Assembly: GCF_040720935.1 (NCBI RefSeq)
Contig: NZ_JBFDAE010000014.1
Coordinates: forward strand, 52,520-116,519
Length of the DNA stretch: 64,000 nucleotides
Source: Jejuia sp040720935
GTDB taxonomy: Bacteria; Bacteroidota; Bacteroidia; Flavobacteriales; Flavobacteriaceae
Direction of reading: 5' to 3'
Each line of letters starts with the position of its first letter. Positions within the stretch are counted from its first letter, which is position 1. Position numbers and translations under genes: made by a program. Below, piece by piece: positions 19,087 to 27,988 of the stretch. The notes under the pieces were generated by a model. That model did not search any database, was not told the origin of the DNA, and saw only the letters and a program-made list of their open reading frames with translations.

Positions 19087-20631
19087 ATGAAAACTAAGCT
19101 ATTAACAAACAGAACATTTTTTAAAGCAATTTTTTTGCTGACGTTATTTACATCTATAGGATGTAGTACAGATGAAGTTGGAGACTCGGGACCAAAAGTA
19201 AATCCTGAAGCTGCAGAGATTTCAGATTTAATTTCCAACCTAAGTTACGATGCCAATAAACTTTTAAATGTAAAAGATACTGGTGGCGCACCGTCAGAAC
19301 GCACGTTAGATAAAACAACGCCATCTACAACCAATCCTGTTAAAGGCTATTATCAATCATGCGAAACCAAGTTTTACACTTTAGAGTCGAATTTTAACGA
19401 TGTTGCCATATTAAGACCAACTAATGGTATTCTATGGCCCGGGGCACTAGTCGTTGGAAATCAAGGCATGCTTGACGGTATGCCAGATCCTATTACTTTA
19501 GATAGGGCGCCGGTAACTTTAAGACTGGATTTACCAGGCATGGGCGATCAAGGCACTATTGTAGTAGAAAATCCCAGAAATTCAAACATACAATCAAGTA
19601 TCGATAATGCGTTAGAATGGTGGAATGCCAATGCCTATCAAGAAGGCTATGTAAATGCTTCGAACTCTACGTATCAAGCTCAAACTTCATATTCCTCAAA
19701 GCAACTAAGTTTAGATGTAGGTTTGAATATAGAATGGGCAAATGGCTCAGTAGCTTCGCAATTAGAATATGAATCTAGTACAACAAAAAGAGTGGCTGCT
19801 ATGGTTTATAAGCAAGTATTTTATACGGTAACTATGGATACACCAAAAACCCCAGCTAGTGTATTTGGAACTGATGTAACTTATGATGAAGTAGAAGCTA
19901 AAATAAATTCTGGAACGCCACCAGCTTATGTGAATTCTGTGTCTTATGGAAGAATTATCATGTTTAGAATGGAAACTACAGACATGAGAAAATCTATCGA
20001 TTTAGATTTGGTATTAGAATATGCCACCGGAGCAGCAAGTGGTTCTGGAACCGTTAATTCTGAATATGATGAAGTACTTAAGAAATCCAGTATTACCGTG
20101 GTAACCATTGGCGGAAATGCCGAAGTAGCTTCCGAAGCTGTTAATGCAACTGGTTTCGAATCCTTAAAACATATCATAACGGGCGAAAATGCAGTATATA
20201 GCAGAGATAATCCAGGGGTGCCAATTGCTTATACCGTAAGATATTTAAAGGACAATACCTTTGCGAAAATGGGTTATACAACCGATTATAAAACCGAAGA
20301 TTGTAGTACAAAAACAGTATCTCACGCCAACGCCATTGTGGATAATAACTTTGGTCAGGATGCACGGTTCCGTTTTAGATATAAAAAGAAAGGCTCTGAA
20401 ACCATAGCCTATACAAATTGGAACAAGGTTAAGAAAAATGACCCACCAGTTACAGCTAGACCACCAAGTGGGGCGCACAATGTTAAGGTTCAGTTTGAGC
20501 TATGGGATTTAACATGGAAATACCTTGGGGAATTTACCGAAGGTTATATTGAAAGTGATGAAAAATACGAAGTGTATTGCTCTAAGAAAATAGCTTTGGT
20601 TTGTACAAAAGTTTCAGTAAGGCGAAAATAG
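19087..20631 (+). CDS. Cholesterol-dependent cytolysin-like lipoprotein (thiol-activated cytolysin family)
   Basis: 514 residues. The lipoprotein signal has Cys26 in LFTSIGC. From residue about 110 the sequence follows pneumolysin-type proteins: ILWPGALVV, then LDRAPVTLRLDLPGM (139-152), VFYTVTMDTPKTPASVF (244-260), the domain-3 Tyr-Gly in NSVSYGRIIMFRMET (287-288), the Gly-Gly pair in TVVTIGGNAE (342-343) and NPGVPIAYTVRYLKDN. All of these keep the family order. The Trp-rich undecapeptide of classical members (ECTGLAWEWWR) is replaced by FELWDLTWKYLGE (470-482) with no cysteine, so cholesterol recognition may differ. Flavobacteriia are known to carry such CDC-like proteins. A lipidated form suggests surface display or periplasmic anchoring. 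Pore formation is inferred, not shown. Confidence 0.85.
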   Translation: MKTKLLTNRTFFKAIFLLTLFTSIGCSTDEVGDSGPKVNPEAAEISDLISNLSYDANKLLNVKDTGGAPSERTLDKTTPSTTNPVKGYYQSCETKFYTLESNFNDVAILRPTNGILWPGALVVGNQGMLDGMPDPITLDRAPVTLRLDLPGMGDQGTIVVENPRNSNIQSSIDNALEWWNANAYQEGYVNASNSTYQAQTSYSSKQLSLDVGLNIEWANGSVASQLEYESSTTKRVAAMVYKQVFYTVTMDTPKTPASVFGTDVTYDEVEAKINSGTPPAYVNSVSYGRIIMFRMETTDMRKSIDLDLVLEYATGAASGSGTVNSEYDEVLKKSSITVVTIGGNAEVASEAVNATGFESLKHIITGENAVYSRDNPGVPIAYTVRYLKDNTFAKMGYTTDYKTEDCSTKTVSHANAIVDNNFGQDARFRFRYKKKGSETIAYTNWNKVKKNDPPVTARPPSGAHNVKVQFELWDLTWKYLGEFTEGYIESDEKYEVYCSKKIALVCTKVSVRRK

Positions 20632-20800
20632 AATTTTATAGTTTTTTTAGAATAGTTAATGCAGTCGGTGCCTTAAGTTGTGATTCAACAACTTGGTGCT
20701 GGCTGTTTATTGATTTACGAATAACGAGTAACGATTTTTGATTTCAGAATTCTGCGACTGATACTGATACTGCGACTGCCAATTGAATGCCGCAAACGGC
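20632..20800. other. Intergenic region with a small hairpin
   Basis: A stem AAGTTGT / ACAACTT at 20675-20694 with loop GATTCA lies after the cytolysin stop but lacks a T-run. Further on, ctgcgactgatactgatact is the CTGATACTG-type simple sequence seen before several other genes here. Confidence 0.35.
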
Positions 20801-22969
20801 CTACTTCTTAACCGCTTCCACAAGTTCCAACAAATCTAAAGCGACATTGGTGGTAAACATACCATAATTAACGACTGCCTTATTTTTTTCAATTTTGTCT
20901 ATACTTCCAACAGCGCGACCATCTTCCATACGTACTCGGTCTCCAACTCTTAAAATAGCTTTGGGTTTTGGTGTTTCAATCGCTTTTTGTTTGGCTGCTT
21001 TTTTCTTTTTTCGGATAACTTTCACTTTCTTTTCGGCTTCTTGTTTTACTTGATTTTCTTTGGCTTTTATTGCCTTTTTCTGTTTTGCAGTAACCTTTTT
21101 ACGTTTAGAGTTTTCAATTTGAACCAATTTAAAAAGTTCGTCCATTAAAGCTTTCTTCTGTTTATTATCAAAGTATTTTTCAGCAATATCGTTTACTTTT
21201 TGCCCCAGATAAATTAGGCGTTGGTTGCTATCATATAATTCTTGATAGCTTTCTAGCTTCTTCTGGATTTTTTCATTTATCTCTTCAAGTTTATCGGCTT
21301 CTTCACTTTTCTTCTTTTCATTTTGCTTTAACGATTGTCCCGTTTTTTCAAGTCTGGAACGTTCTTTTTGCAGTTTAGCAATGGTGGCATCAAAACGCAC
21401 TTTACTGCGTTCAATCTTCTTTTTTGCACGATTGATCAAGCTATACGGAATCCCGTTTTTTTGCGCCACTTCAAACGTAAAACTACTTCCGGCTTGACCG
21501 ATAACAAGTTTAAATAACGGTTCTAAAGAACGTTCATCAAACAGCATATTGGCGTTTATCATATCGGGCAGCTCTGTTGCCAATATTTTTAAGTTTGAAT
21601 AATGTGTTGTAATAATACCATATGCTTCCCGATGGTAAAACTCTTCCAGAAATGTTTCGGCCAGAGCACCCCCCAATTCAGGATCACTTCCTGTTCCAAA
21701 TTCGTCTATTAAAAAGAGGGTGTTTTTGTTACATTTCCGAAGAAAATAATTCATTTGTTTCAAACGGTAACTGTACGTACTTAAATGGTTTTCAATAGAT
21801 TGGTTGTCGCCAATATCACTTAAAATTCTATCGAATAAACAAACCGTACTACGTTCATGTACTGGGATAAGCATGCCACTTTGTAGCATTACTTGCAGTA
21901 ATCCAACGGTTTTTAAAGTGATACTTTTTCCGCCAGCATTCGGGCCTGAAATCACAATAATTCTACTGTCTTTTTTAAGTGCTAAGGTCTGCGGAAATGT
22001 TTTTACTTTATGTTCTAAATTATTTAAGTAGAGCAATGGATGATAAGCATCTCGCAGGTACATACTTTTGTCTTCCGATATTTCTGGTAAGATTCCATTC
22101 ATGGATTTTGCGTATTTCGCTTTCGCGGAAATCACATCAAAATCTATTAAAAACGCTTGATAATCTTTGAGTAATGGTAAAAACGGACGCATAAAATCGG
22201 TCACTTCCTTTAAAATCCGAATGACTTCTTCTTTTTCCTCGTACTCTAAATTGTTTAGTTCTCGTGAATATTGCAGCGTAGTTTCTGGCTCGATATAAAC
22301 AATACTGCCAGTTTTACTACCACCCATTATAGCACCTTTTACTTTTCGTCGGTACATGGATTTTACTGCCAAAACCCTTTTGTTATCTACCACCGACTCC
22401 CGAATATCATCCAAATATTCTAAATTGTGGTAGGTGTTTAAGGCAGAAGAAAAACTCTGGTTTATTTTTCCTCTTATTTTGTTGATGGCCTGTCGTAAAT
22501 CATAAAGCGTGTTGGAAGCGTTGTCCTTAATATCTCCAAAACGGTCCACAATAGCATCAACCTTTTCAATCAACACCTTGGTCACTTCAATATGAGATGC
22601 AAATGCATTTAAATCGGGATAATATTCCTCGAATTTCTTTAAAAAAACAACAATGCTATTTACCGTTATAGACATCGCCACTATTTTCTTTAGACCGTGA
22701 ACTTCCAGATAGGTATTTTCAATATTTAAAAGCTGTAATTCTTTAGTAATTGTATCAAATCCATGGTTGGGGATTCGGTTGTCATTATAAAAAGACGATA
22801 CATATTCATTCGTTAGTTTTAGGGCATGCCGGAGTTCTGCTTCGCTTTTGTAAGGCAGAATCTTTAAAGCCGCTGCATGTCCCAATGGGGTCATACAAAG
22901 TTCGCTTACCTGTTGTAAAACGGTTTGGAATTCTAAGTCTTGTAATGTCTTTTTGTGAATATGTATCAC
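20801..22969 (-). CDS. mutS2: MutS2-like ATPase without Smr domain
   Basis: 722 residues. The MutS core and clamp region is followed by Walker A GPNAGGKS (342-349), Walker B LFLIDEFGTGSDPE and the GIITTHYSNLK switch. A long Lys/Glu coiled coil (about 520-670) and a short KOW-like end (VGDRVRMEDGRAVGSIDKIE) complete it. Bacillus MutS2 (about 785 residues) ends in an Smr nuclease domain that is absent here, so it likely acts by ATP-driven DNA or ribosome remodelling rather than cutting. The start is GTG at 22969, because an in-frame TGA lies five codons upstream and no ATG is between. It is divergent from sppA. Confidence 0.85.
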   Translation of the reverse strand: MIHIHKKTLQDLEFQTVLQQVSELCMTPLGHAAALKILPYKSEAELRHALKLTNEYVSSFYNDNRIPNHGFDTITKELQLLNIENTYLEVHGLKKIVAMSITVNSIVVFLKKFEEYYPDLNAFASHIEVTKVLIEKVDAIVDRFGDIKDNASNTLYDLRQAINKIRGKINQSFSSALNTYHNLEYLDDIRESVVDNKRVLAVKSMYRRKVKGAIMGGSKTGSIVYIEPETTLQYSRELNNLEYEEKEEVIRILKEVTDFMRPFLPLLKDYQAFLIDFDVISAKAKYAKSMNGILPEISEDKSMYLRDAYHPLLYLNNLEHKVKTFPQTLALKKDSRIIVISGPNAGGKSITLKTVGLLQVMLQSGMLIPVHERSTVCLFDRILSDIGDNQSIENHLSTYSYRLKQMNYFLRKCNKNTLFLIDEFGTGSDPELGGALAETFLEEFYHREAYGIITTHYSNLKILATELPDMINANMLFDERSLEPLFKLVIGQAGSSFTFEVAQKNGIPYSLINRAKKKIERSKVRFDATIAKLQKERSRLEKTGQSLKQNEKKKSEEADKLEEINEKIQKKLESYQELYDSNQRLIYLGQKVNDIAEKYFDNKQKKALMDELFKLVQIENSKRKKVTAKQKKAIKAKENQVKQEAEKKVKVIRKKKKAAKQKAIETPKPKAILRVGDRVRMEDGRAVGSIDKIEKNKAVVNYGMFTTNVALDLLELVEAVKK

Positions 22970-22996
22970 TTTATAAATGTGTCAAAAATGAAAACG

Positions 22997-23035
22997 CAAA
23001 GTTATAAATTCTTTAGGTTAAGTTTTTTAGATTTG
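22997..23035. promoter_or_regulatory. Divergent -7 elements for mutS2 (minus) and sppA (plus)
   Basis: The minus strand reads TAACTTTG at 23004-22997 and the plus strand reads TAGATTTG at 23028-23035, both fitting TAnnTTTG. Neither has a clear TTG at -33. Confidence 0.35.
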
Positions 23036-23131
23036 CAAAATAGAGTGAAATGAAAATTTGCCTAAATTTATAAGTCTAGTTTATGTAACAATATTTCATT
23101 TTCGGTACTAATAAATAAATATTAAATACTA

Positions 23132-24904
23132 ATGAATTTTATAAAGAGAGTATTATCCACAGTAACGGGAATTTTTGTGTTTTTGGGTATTTGCATTTTG
23201 TTGCTGTTTGTTGTAGGTGTTGTAGGTTCTGCACTTGGAGGAGGTTCAGATGATGTTGTTCATGTGAAATCGAATTCGGTTTTAGAATTAAAATTAGATT
23301 TTCCAATAAACGATTATGCAGGAAAAACGGTGTTTAAAGAGTATCCTTTTTTAAATGAAGACAATAAAAACGGACTGTTCAATTTAATTGATGCGATTAA
23401 ATATGCTGAAACTGATGATAAAATAAAAGGCATTTCTATCGATAATAATTTTATAAGTGCTGGAATATCACAGACCAAAGCGTTGCGTGATGCTTTATTG
23501 CACTTTAAGGAGTCTGGAAAGTTTATCGTGTCTTACGGCGATATTTACACACAAAAAGATTACTATTTAAATTCGGTTGCAGATACTATTTTTATCAATC
23601 CGGTTGGGATGATGGAGTTTAAAGGACTATATACAGAGCGTTTGTATTTTAAAGATTTTCAGGAAAAATCGGGTGTTAAAATGGAAGTGATTCGTCATGG
23701 TAAATACAAAAGTGCGGTAGAACCATTTCTAGAAAATGAAATGAGTGATAATAACCGCGAGCAAATTGCAGCTTATTTAAACGGGCTTTGGACAGAAATA
23801 AAGAAAGAAGTAGGCCAGAGCAGAACTATTGCTGTTGAAAGATTGGATATTATTGCAGATAGTTTATTAGCAAGGACTCCAAAATTAGCGATGACCTCAA
23901 ATTTAATTGATAAAATTGCCTATCATGATGAGTACGTTGTCGGTTTAAAAAACGCAGTAGGTATTGCAAACGATAAAGATTTAGAGGTTGTGACCATCGA
24001 AGACTATGCCAGATATGTTGCATCAAAATTTAAAGCAAAATCTAGCGACAACAAAATAGCAGTAATTTATGCTGAAGGCGATATTATTTATGGCGAAGGA
24101 AAAGCAGGTGTTGTGGGTCATATCACTATAAATGAATCTTTTCAAAAAGCTAGAGAAGACAAGAAAATTAAGGCCATTGTATTGCGTATCAATTCTCCTG
24201 GAGGAAGTGCCTTGGCTAGCGAACTCATTTGGCGGGAGATTGAACTGACCAAAAAGGTAAAACCCGTAATTGTGTCTATGGGTAATTTAGCAGCTTCCGG
24301 TGGCTATTATATCGCTGCGAACGCTGATAAAATCATATCTGAGCCTACAACCATTACAGGGAGTATTGGGGTATTCGGAACACTACCAAATTTTAAAAAC
24401 CTAGCTGATGATATGGGCATAAATGCGGAACAAGTTGTAACTAATGCAAATGCTGTTACCTATAGTTTCTTTGAACCTTTAAATGAAACACAACATGATT
24501 TTATTAAAGAAGGTGTTGTAGATATTTATGATATATTTAGAAAAAGAGTAGCAGACGGCCGTGGTTTAACTATTGAACAGGTTGAAGAAATTGCACAGGG
24601 TAGAGTTTGGACAGGGTCTGATGCTTTACAACATGGTTTGGTAGATGAGTTAGGTGGTCTTGATTTGGCACTAAAATATGCTGCCGAAGCTGCCGAAATT
24701 GAAGATTATAAATTGAAAGAATTCCCAGTATTTGAAAAGAATTTAGATGAAATTTTTGAAGCCTTTGGTTTAACAAAAGCCAAAGAAACCATTTTAGCCG
24801 AAGAACTTGGAGAAGAAAACTACAAGCTACTAAAAGAAGTAAAACGATTATCACAGAAAAAAGGTGTGCAGTTGCTGTTTCCTTTTAGTACTGAGATTAA
24901 GTAA
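23132..24904 (+). CDS. sppA: Signal peptide peptidase SppA, 67K type (protease IV)
   Basis: 590 residues, the double-domain form. One N-terminal membrane anchor (residues 10-34) is followed by two ClpP/crotonase-like repeats. The catalytic lysine is Lys193 in HGKYKSAVEPFL, and the nucleophile is Ser389 in MGNLAASGGYYIAAN, matching the Ser-Lys dyad of E. coli SppA. RINSPGGSALASE is the supporting glycine-rich loop. The protein sits in the inner membrane and degrades cleaved signal peptides. It ends before a strong bidirectional terminator shared with the convergent DoxX gene. Confidence 0.96.
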   Translation: MNFIKRVLSTVTGIFVFLGICILLLFVVGVVGSALGGGSDDVVHVKSNSVLELKLDFPINDYAGKTVFKEYPFLNEDNKNGLFNLIDAIKYAETDDKIKGISIDNNFISAGISQTKALRDALLHFKESGKFIVSYGDIYTQKDYYLNSVADTIFINPVGMMEFKGLYTERLYFKDFQEKSGVKMEVIRHGKYKSAVEPFLENEMSDNNREQIAAYLNGLWTEIKKEVGQSRTIAVERLDIIADSLLARTPKLAMTSNLIDKIAYHDEYVVGLKNAVGIANDKDLEVVTIEDYARYVASKFKAKSSDNKIAVIYAEGDIIYGEGKAGVVGHITINESFQKAREDKKIKAIVLRINSPGGSALASELIWREIELTKKVKPVIVSMGNLAASGGYYIAANADKIISEPTTITGSIGVFGTLPNFKNLADDMGINAEQVVTNANAVTYSFFEPLNETQHDFIKEGVVDIYDIFRKRVADGRGLTIEQVEEIAQGRVWTGSDALQHGLVDELGGLDLALKYAAEAAEIEDYKLKEFPVFEKNLDEIFEAFGLTKAKETILAEELGEENYKLLKEVKRLSQKKGVQLLFPFSTEIK

Positions 24905-24930
24905 GAAATAAGAATAAAAAAAATAAAAAC

Positions 24931-24967
24931 GAGATGGCTTGAAATTATATAGTTTTCAAGCCATCTC
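24931..24967. terminator. Bidirectional terminator between sppA and the DoxX gene
   Basis: A perfect 14-base stem (GAGATGGCTTGAAA and its complement) has a nine-base loop. It is A-rich on the left and T-rich on the right, and sits between convergent genes. Confidence 0.85.
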
Positions 24968-24974
24968 TTTAGTT

Positions 24975-25397
24975 TTACTGTTGCATTTTAAAATAATAAT
25001 CCAATGAATTTTTTCCTGAACCATAAAGTAAAAAGAATATACAAGTTAGAAGTGTAATTAGGGCCATTATTAAATTATTAGAATGCATTTCTCCAATAAA
25101 ATTGATAATAACAGCTCCAATTAAAATGGGTAATTGGGCAAGAATGGCCCAACGCGTTAATAATCCAGCAACAATAAGAATAGCTCCGATAAAATGTGCT
25201 GGTGCTACATAATGCACCACTAACATACTACCGGGCATGTCCTTGATAGGCTCAGCTAGTTCCATTAACATTTCAGTATTTGAAAAAAAACTAATGCCTT
25301 TAATGAACAGAAAAACACCCAAGGCAATACGTAACAAGTCGATTGGAAAATAAGTGTGTCTATTGGCCCACTTATTAAGTGTTTTAATAGTTTCCAT
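24975..25397 (-). CDS. DoxX family membrane protein
   Basis: 140 residues with four membrane helices. RIALGVFLFIKGISFFSN at the first helix and HFIGAILIVAGLLTRWA in the middle are DoxX hallmarks. The family is linked to quinone or thiosulfate redox chemistry and oxidative stress, but the exact role here is unknown. ATG start; 176 bases separate it from the divergent vWA-like gene. Confidence 0.88.
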   Translation of the reverse strand: METIKTLNKWANRHTYFPIDLLRIALGVFLFIKGISFFSNTEMLMELAEPIKDMPGSMLVVHYVAPAHFIGAILIVAGLLTRWAILAQLPILIGAVIINFIGEMHSNNLIMALITLLTCIFFLLYGSGKNSLDYYFKMQQ

Positions 25398-25573
25398 GTT
25401 TGAAGTTATTGGTTTTCAGTCATTAATATACGAAAAATGAGCGAGACTTTAAAATTAAACGGAGCGTCTCTTTTTTTATGGCTTTCACTCAATCAGAATT
25501 GCACTTCACTCATTCTCGGTTTTATAAAATGGTAGTTGGTTATAGTTTTATGTGAAACTTAAAACCAAAAACA

Positions 25574-26179
25574 ATGAAAGCACTATTTATTATTCTAGCA
25601 GCCACTTTTTATTTTACTCCAAATACTATACTTGCACAAGAAAAAAATATAGAAACACAATCTGTAGAAATAGAAAATCTGATTTCTTTCATAGTTGAAA
25701 ACTATAAGAAAAAAGAAGAAGGAGGTAATGGTGTGCATAATTTGACTTTTTTAATTCAAGTCTCAAATAATGGATATTCATTAGAAGATGAAGTTGTTTT
25801 AAAACAAGGTTTTAAGTTGTTATCAAAAAGACTGACTAAAGACGATTCTATTTCAATCATCGGGTATTCAGGTTTAAATGGGATAGCTTTAGAACAGGAA
25901 TCAATCAAAAGCTTAAAAAAGATTCTTTACACACTTAATAATTTTAAATCTAGTATAAAAGAATTTCATAAAGATGGCATCACATTAGCATATGATTACG
26001 CAGACGAAAATTTTGTTGAAGAAGCGATAAATAAAGTTATAATGGTTAGAATGCCTAATTCACAGCATATAACGGAGACTCAAAATGCTTCAGCAGCACC
26101 AAAGAAAAAGAAAAATAATGCCATCGTATTAACCGCAATAACACTTTTACCTGAAATAATTTCAGTTTTAAAGGACTAA
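25574..26179 (+). CDS. Secreted protein with a degenerate von Willebrand A-like domain
   Basis: 201 residues. The signal peptide ends TILAQEK. The order LTFLIQVSNNGYS, LLSKRLTKDDSISIIGYSG, ALEQESIKSLKKILYTLNNF, AINKVIMVRMPN resembles the vWA fold of BatA/YfbK-type proteins (strand, TxDDSISIIxYxG, late strand before the final loop). The first metal-site aspartate of DxSxS is replaced (QVSNN), so metal binding is doubtful. The C-terminus has a Lys/Asn-rich stretch and a hydrophobic end (IVLTAITLLPEIISVL). Its stop overlaps the stop of the convergent carboxylase gene by four bases (CTAA read both ways). I rate the fold assignment as likely but not certain. Confidence 0.7.
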   Translation: MKALFIILAATFYFTPNTILAQEKNIETQSVEIENLISFIVENYKKKEEGGNGVHNLTFLIQVSNNGYSLEDEVVLKQGFKLLSKRLTKDDSISIIGYSGLNGIALEQESIKSLKKILYTLNNFKSSIKEFHKDGITLAYDYADENFVEEAINKVIMVRMPNSQHITETQNASAAPKKKKNNAIVLTAITLLPEIISVLKD

Positions 26180-27819
26180 ACCTGCAACACCCCCAAATTA
26201 AATTTCTTTTCAATAGGAGCGTGGTTAGCAGCTTCAATACCCATACTTATCCATGTTCTGGTATCTAAAGGATTAATAATCCCATCCGTCCATATTCTAG
26301 CTGCTGCATAGTATGGAGACACTTGGTTATCGTAACGGTCTTTAATTTTTTTAAATAGGGCTTCTTCTTTTTCAGGAGTTATCTCTTCGCCCTTTTTTAG
26401 AAGCGACGCTTTTTCAATTTGCAATAATACTTTAGCAGCAGAATTTCCGCTCATAACCGCAAGTTCTGCACTTGGCCATGCAACAATCAATCTTGGATCA
26501 TAAGCTTTTCCACACATCGCATAATTACCTGCGCCGTAACTATTTCCAATAATAATAGTGAATTTTGGCACTACCGAATTACTAACGGCATTTACCATTT
26601 TAGCGCCATCTTTTATAATGCCTCCATGTTCAGACTTACTGCCTACCATAAATCCTGTAACATCTTGAAGAAACACTAACGGAATTTTCTTTTGATTACA
26701 GTTAGCTATAAAACGTGTAGCTTTATCTGCGGAGTCATTATAAATCACACCACCAAACTGCATTTCCTTGGGTTTTGTTTTTGAACCAGTTGTCTTAACA
26801 ATTTGTCGTTGGTTAGCAACAATACCAACTGCCCAACCATCAATTCTGGCGTAGCATGTGATAATTGTTTGCCCGTAACCCGATTTGTACTCATCATATT
26901 CCGAATTATCAACCAAACGTTTTATAATCTCATACATATCGTACTGATCTGCTCTCGACTTTGGAAGAATCCCATAAATTTCCTCAGGGTTTTCTTTAGG
27001 TTTTTTAGGTTCATTTCTATTAAAACCAGCTTTATCATAATCGCCAATTTTATCAATAATATTTTTGATGGTATCTAATGCATCAGCATCATCTTTAGCT
27101 TTATAATCGGTAACACCAGAAACTTCACAATGCGTTGTTGCGCCACCTAAAGTTTCATTATCAATACTTTCTCCAATGGCGGCTTTTACTAAGTAACTTC
27201 CCGCTAAGAAAATGCTTCCTGTTTTATCAACTATCAGAGCTTCATCACTCATAATAGGAAGGTAGGCGCCACCAGCAACACAACTGCCCATAACCGCCGA
27301 AATTTGTGTAATTCCCATACTGCTCATAATCGCATTGTTTCTAAAAATACGTCCAAAATGTTCCTTGTCAGGGAAAATCTCATCTTGTAAAGGCAGATAA
27401 ACGCCAGCAGAATCCACTAAATAAATAATTGGTAATTTGTTTTCTATGGCTATTTCTTGCGCACGAAGATTCTTTTTTCCCGTAATTGGAAACCAGGCAC
27501 CAGCTTTAACGGTAGCATCATTTGCTACAACAATACATTGCTTTCCTTTAATGTAGCCAACCTTCACAACAACACCGCCAGAGGGGCAACCACCGTGTTC
27601 GGCATACATATCTTCTCCCGCAAAAGCAGCTATTTCTATGGATTTCTTTTTAGCATCCAATAAATAATCAATACGCTCCCTAGCGGTCATTTTACCCTTG
27701 CTATGCAATTTTTCAATACGCGATTTTCCGCCACCCAAGCTTACTTTTGCAAGTCGTTTTTGTAATTCTGATACTAAAAGTTTATTATGATCTTCGTTTT
27801 TATTGAAGTTGATATCCAT
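26176..27819 (-). CDS. mccB: Acyl-CoA carboxylase beta subunit (methylcrotonyl-CoA carboxylase-like)
   Basis: 547 residues from the ATG at 27819; a GTG six codons upstream is possible. Both crotonase-fold halves are present: the N-terminal half with KGKMTARERIDYLLD, HGGCPSGGVVVKVGY and SAGVYLPLQDEIFPD, and the C-terminal half with PLVFLQDVTGFMVGSKSEHGGIIKDGAKM, IIGNSYGAGNYAMCGKAYDP and WPSAELAVMSG. The SxxHGGCP start and FPDKEHFGRIF favour the methylcrotonyl/geranyl-CoA carboxylase branch of leucine degradation over propionyl-CoA carboxylase. The biotin-carrying alpha subunit is not in the window. The gene is divergent from the FMN reductase. Confidence 0.88.
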   Translation of the reverse strand: MDINFNKNEDHNKLLVSELQKRLAKVSLGGGKSRIEKLHSKGKMTARERIDYLLDAKKKSIEIAAFAGEDMYAEHGGCPSGGVVVKVGYIKGKQCIVVANDATVKAGAWFPITGKKNLRAQEIAIENKLPIIYLVDSAGVYLPLQDEIFPDKEHFGRIFRNNAIMSSMGITQISAVMGSCVAGGAYLPIMSDEALIVDKTGSIFLAGSYLVKAAIGESIDNETLGGATTHCEVSGVTDYKAKDDADALDTIKNIIDKIGDYDKAGFNRNEPKKPKENPEEIYGILPKSRADQYDMYEIIKRLVDNSEYDEYKSGYGQTIITCYARIDGWAVGIVANQRQIVKTTGSKTKPKEMQFGGVIYNDSADKATRFIANCNQKKIPLVFLQDVTGFMVGSKSEHGGIIKDGAKMVNAVSNSVVPKFTIIIGNSYGAGNYAMCGKAYDPRLIVAWPSAELAVMSGNSAAKVLLQIEKASLLKKGEEITPEKEEALFKKIKDRYDNQVSPYYAAARIWTDGIINPLDTRTWISMGIEAANHAPIEKKFNLGVLQV

Positions 27820-27900
27820 ATATTGATTGTTTGTCACGAATTTACAAAACCAATTCCTGTATTGAAAGTGAATATTTTGTTAAATAATATAACATGGAAA

Positions 27901-27939
27901 TATATTCCTTGGAATATAAATATTTTGTTTATATATTTG
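27901..27939 (+). promoter_or_regulatory. Promoter with MarR-type palindrome over the -33 element
   Basis: TTG at 27909-27911 and TATATTTG at 27932-27939, 20 bases apart, form a good Bacteroidota promoter. The -33 TTG sits at the centre of a perfect inverted repeat, TATATTCC-tt-GGAATATA (27901-27918). A repressor bound there would block the promoter, and a MarR gene is the second gene of the operon. Confidence 0.65.
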
Positions 27940-27953
27940 TAGCGTAATTAAGG

Positions 27954-27973
27954 ATTTCCTCCTTCGAGGAAAT
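27954..27973 (+). ncRNA. 5' leader hairpin of the FMN reductase gene
   Basis: A perfect eight-base stem ATTTCCTC / GAGGAAAT closes a CTTC loop and ends 15 bases before the ATG. The 5' arm contains CCTCC. A related hairpin with a compensated base pair precedes the pirin gene at 29126. It is a cis element, not necessarily an independent RNA. Confidence 0.6.
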
Positions 27974-27988
27974 GAATAAAATAACTCA

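Noticed and set aside
25441..25480. GAGAC/GTCTC stem with T-run between the DoxX and vWA-like genes
   Set aside because: A five-base stem with a long loop, lying between divergent genes where a terminator is not expected.
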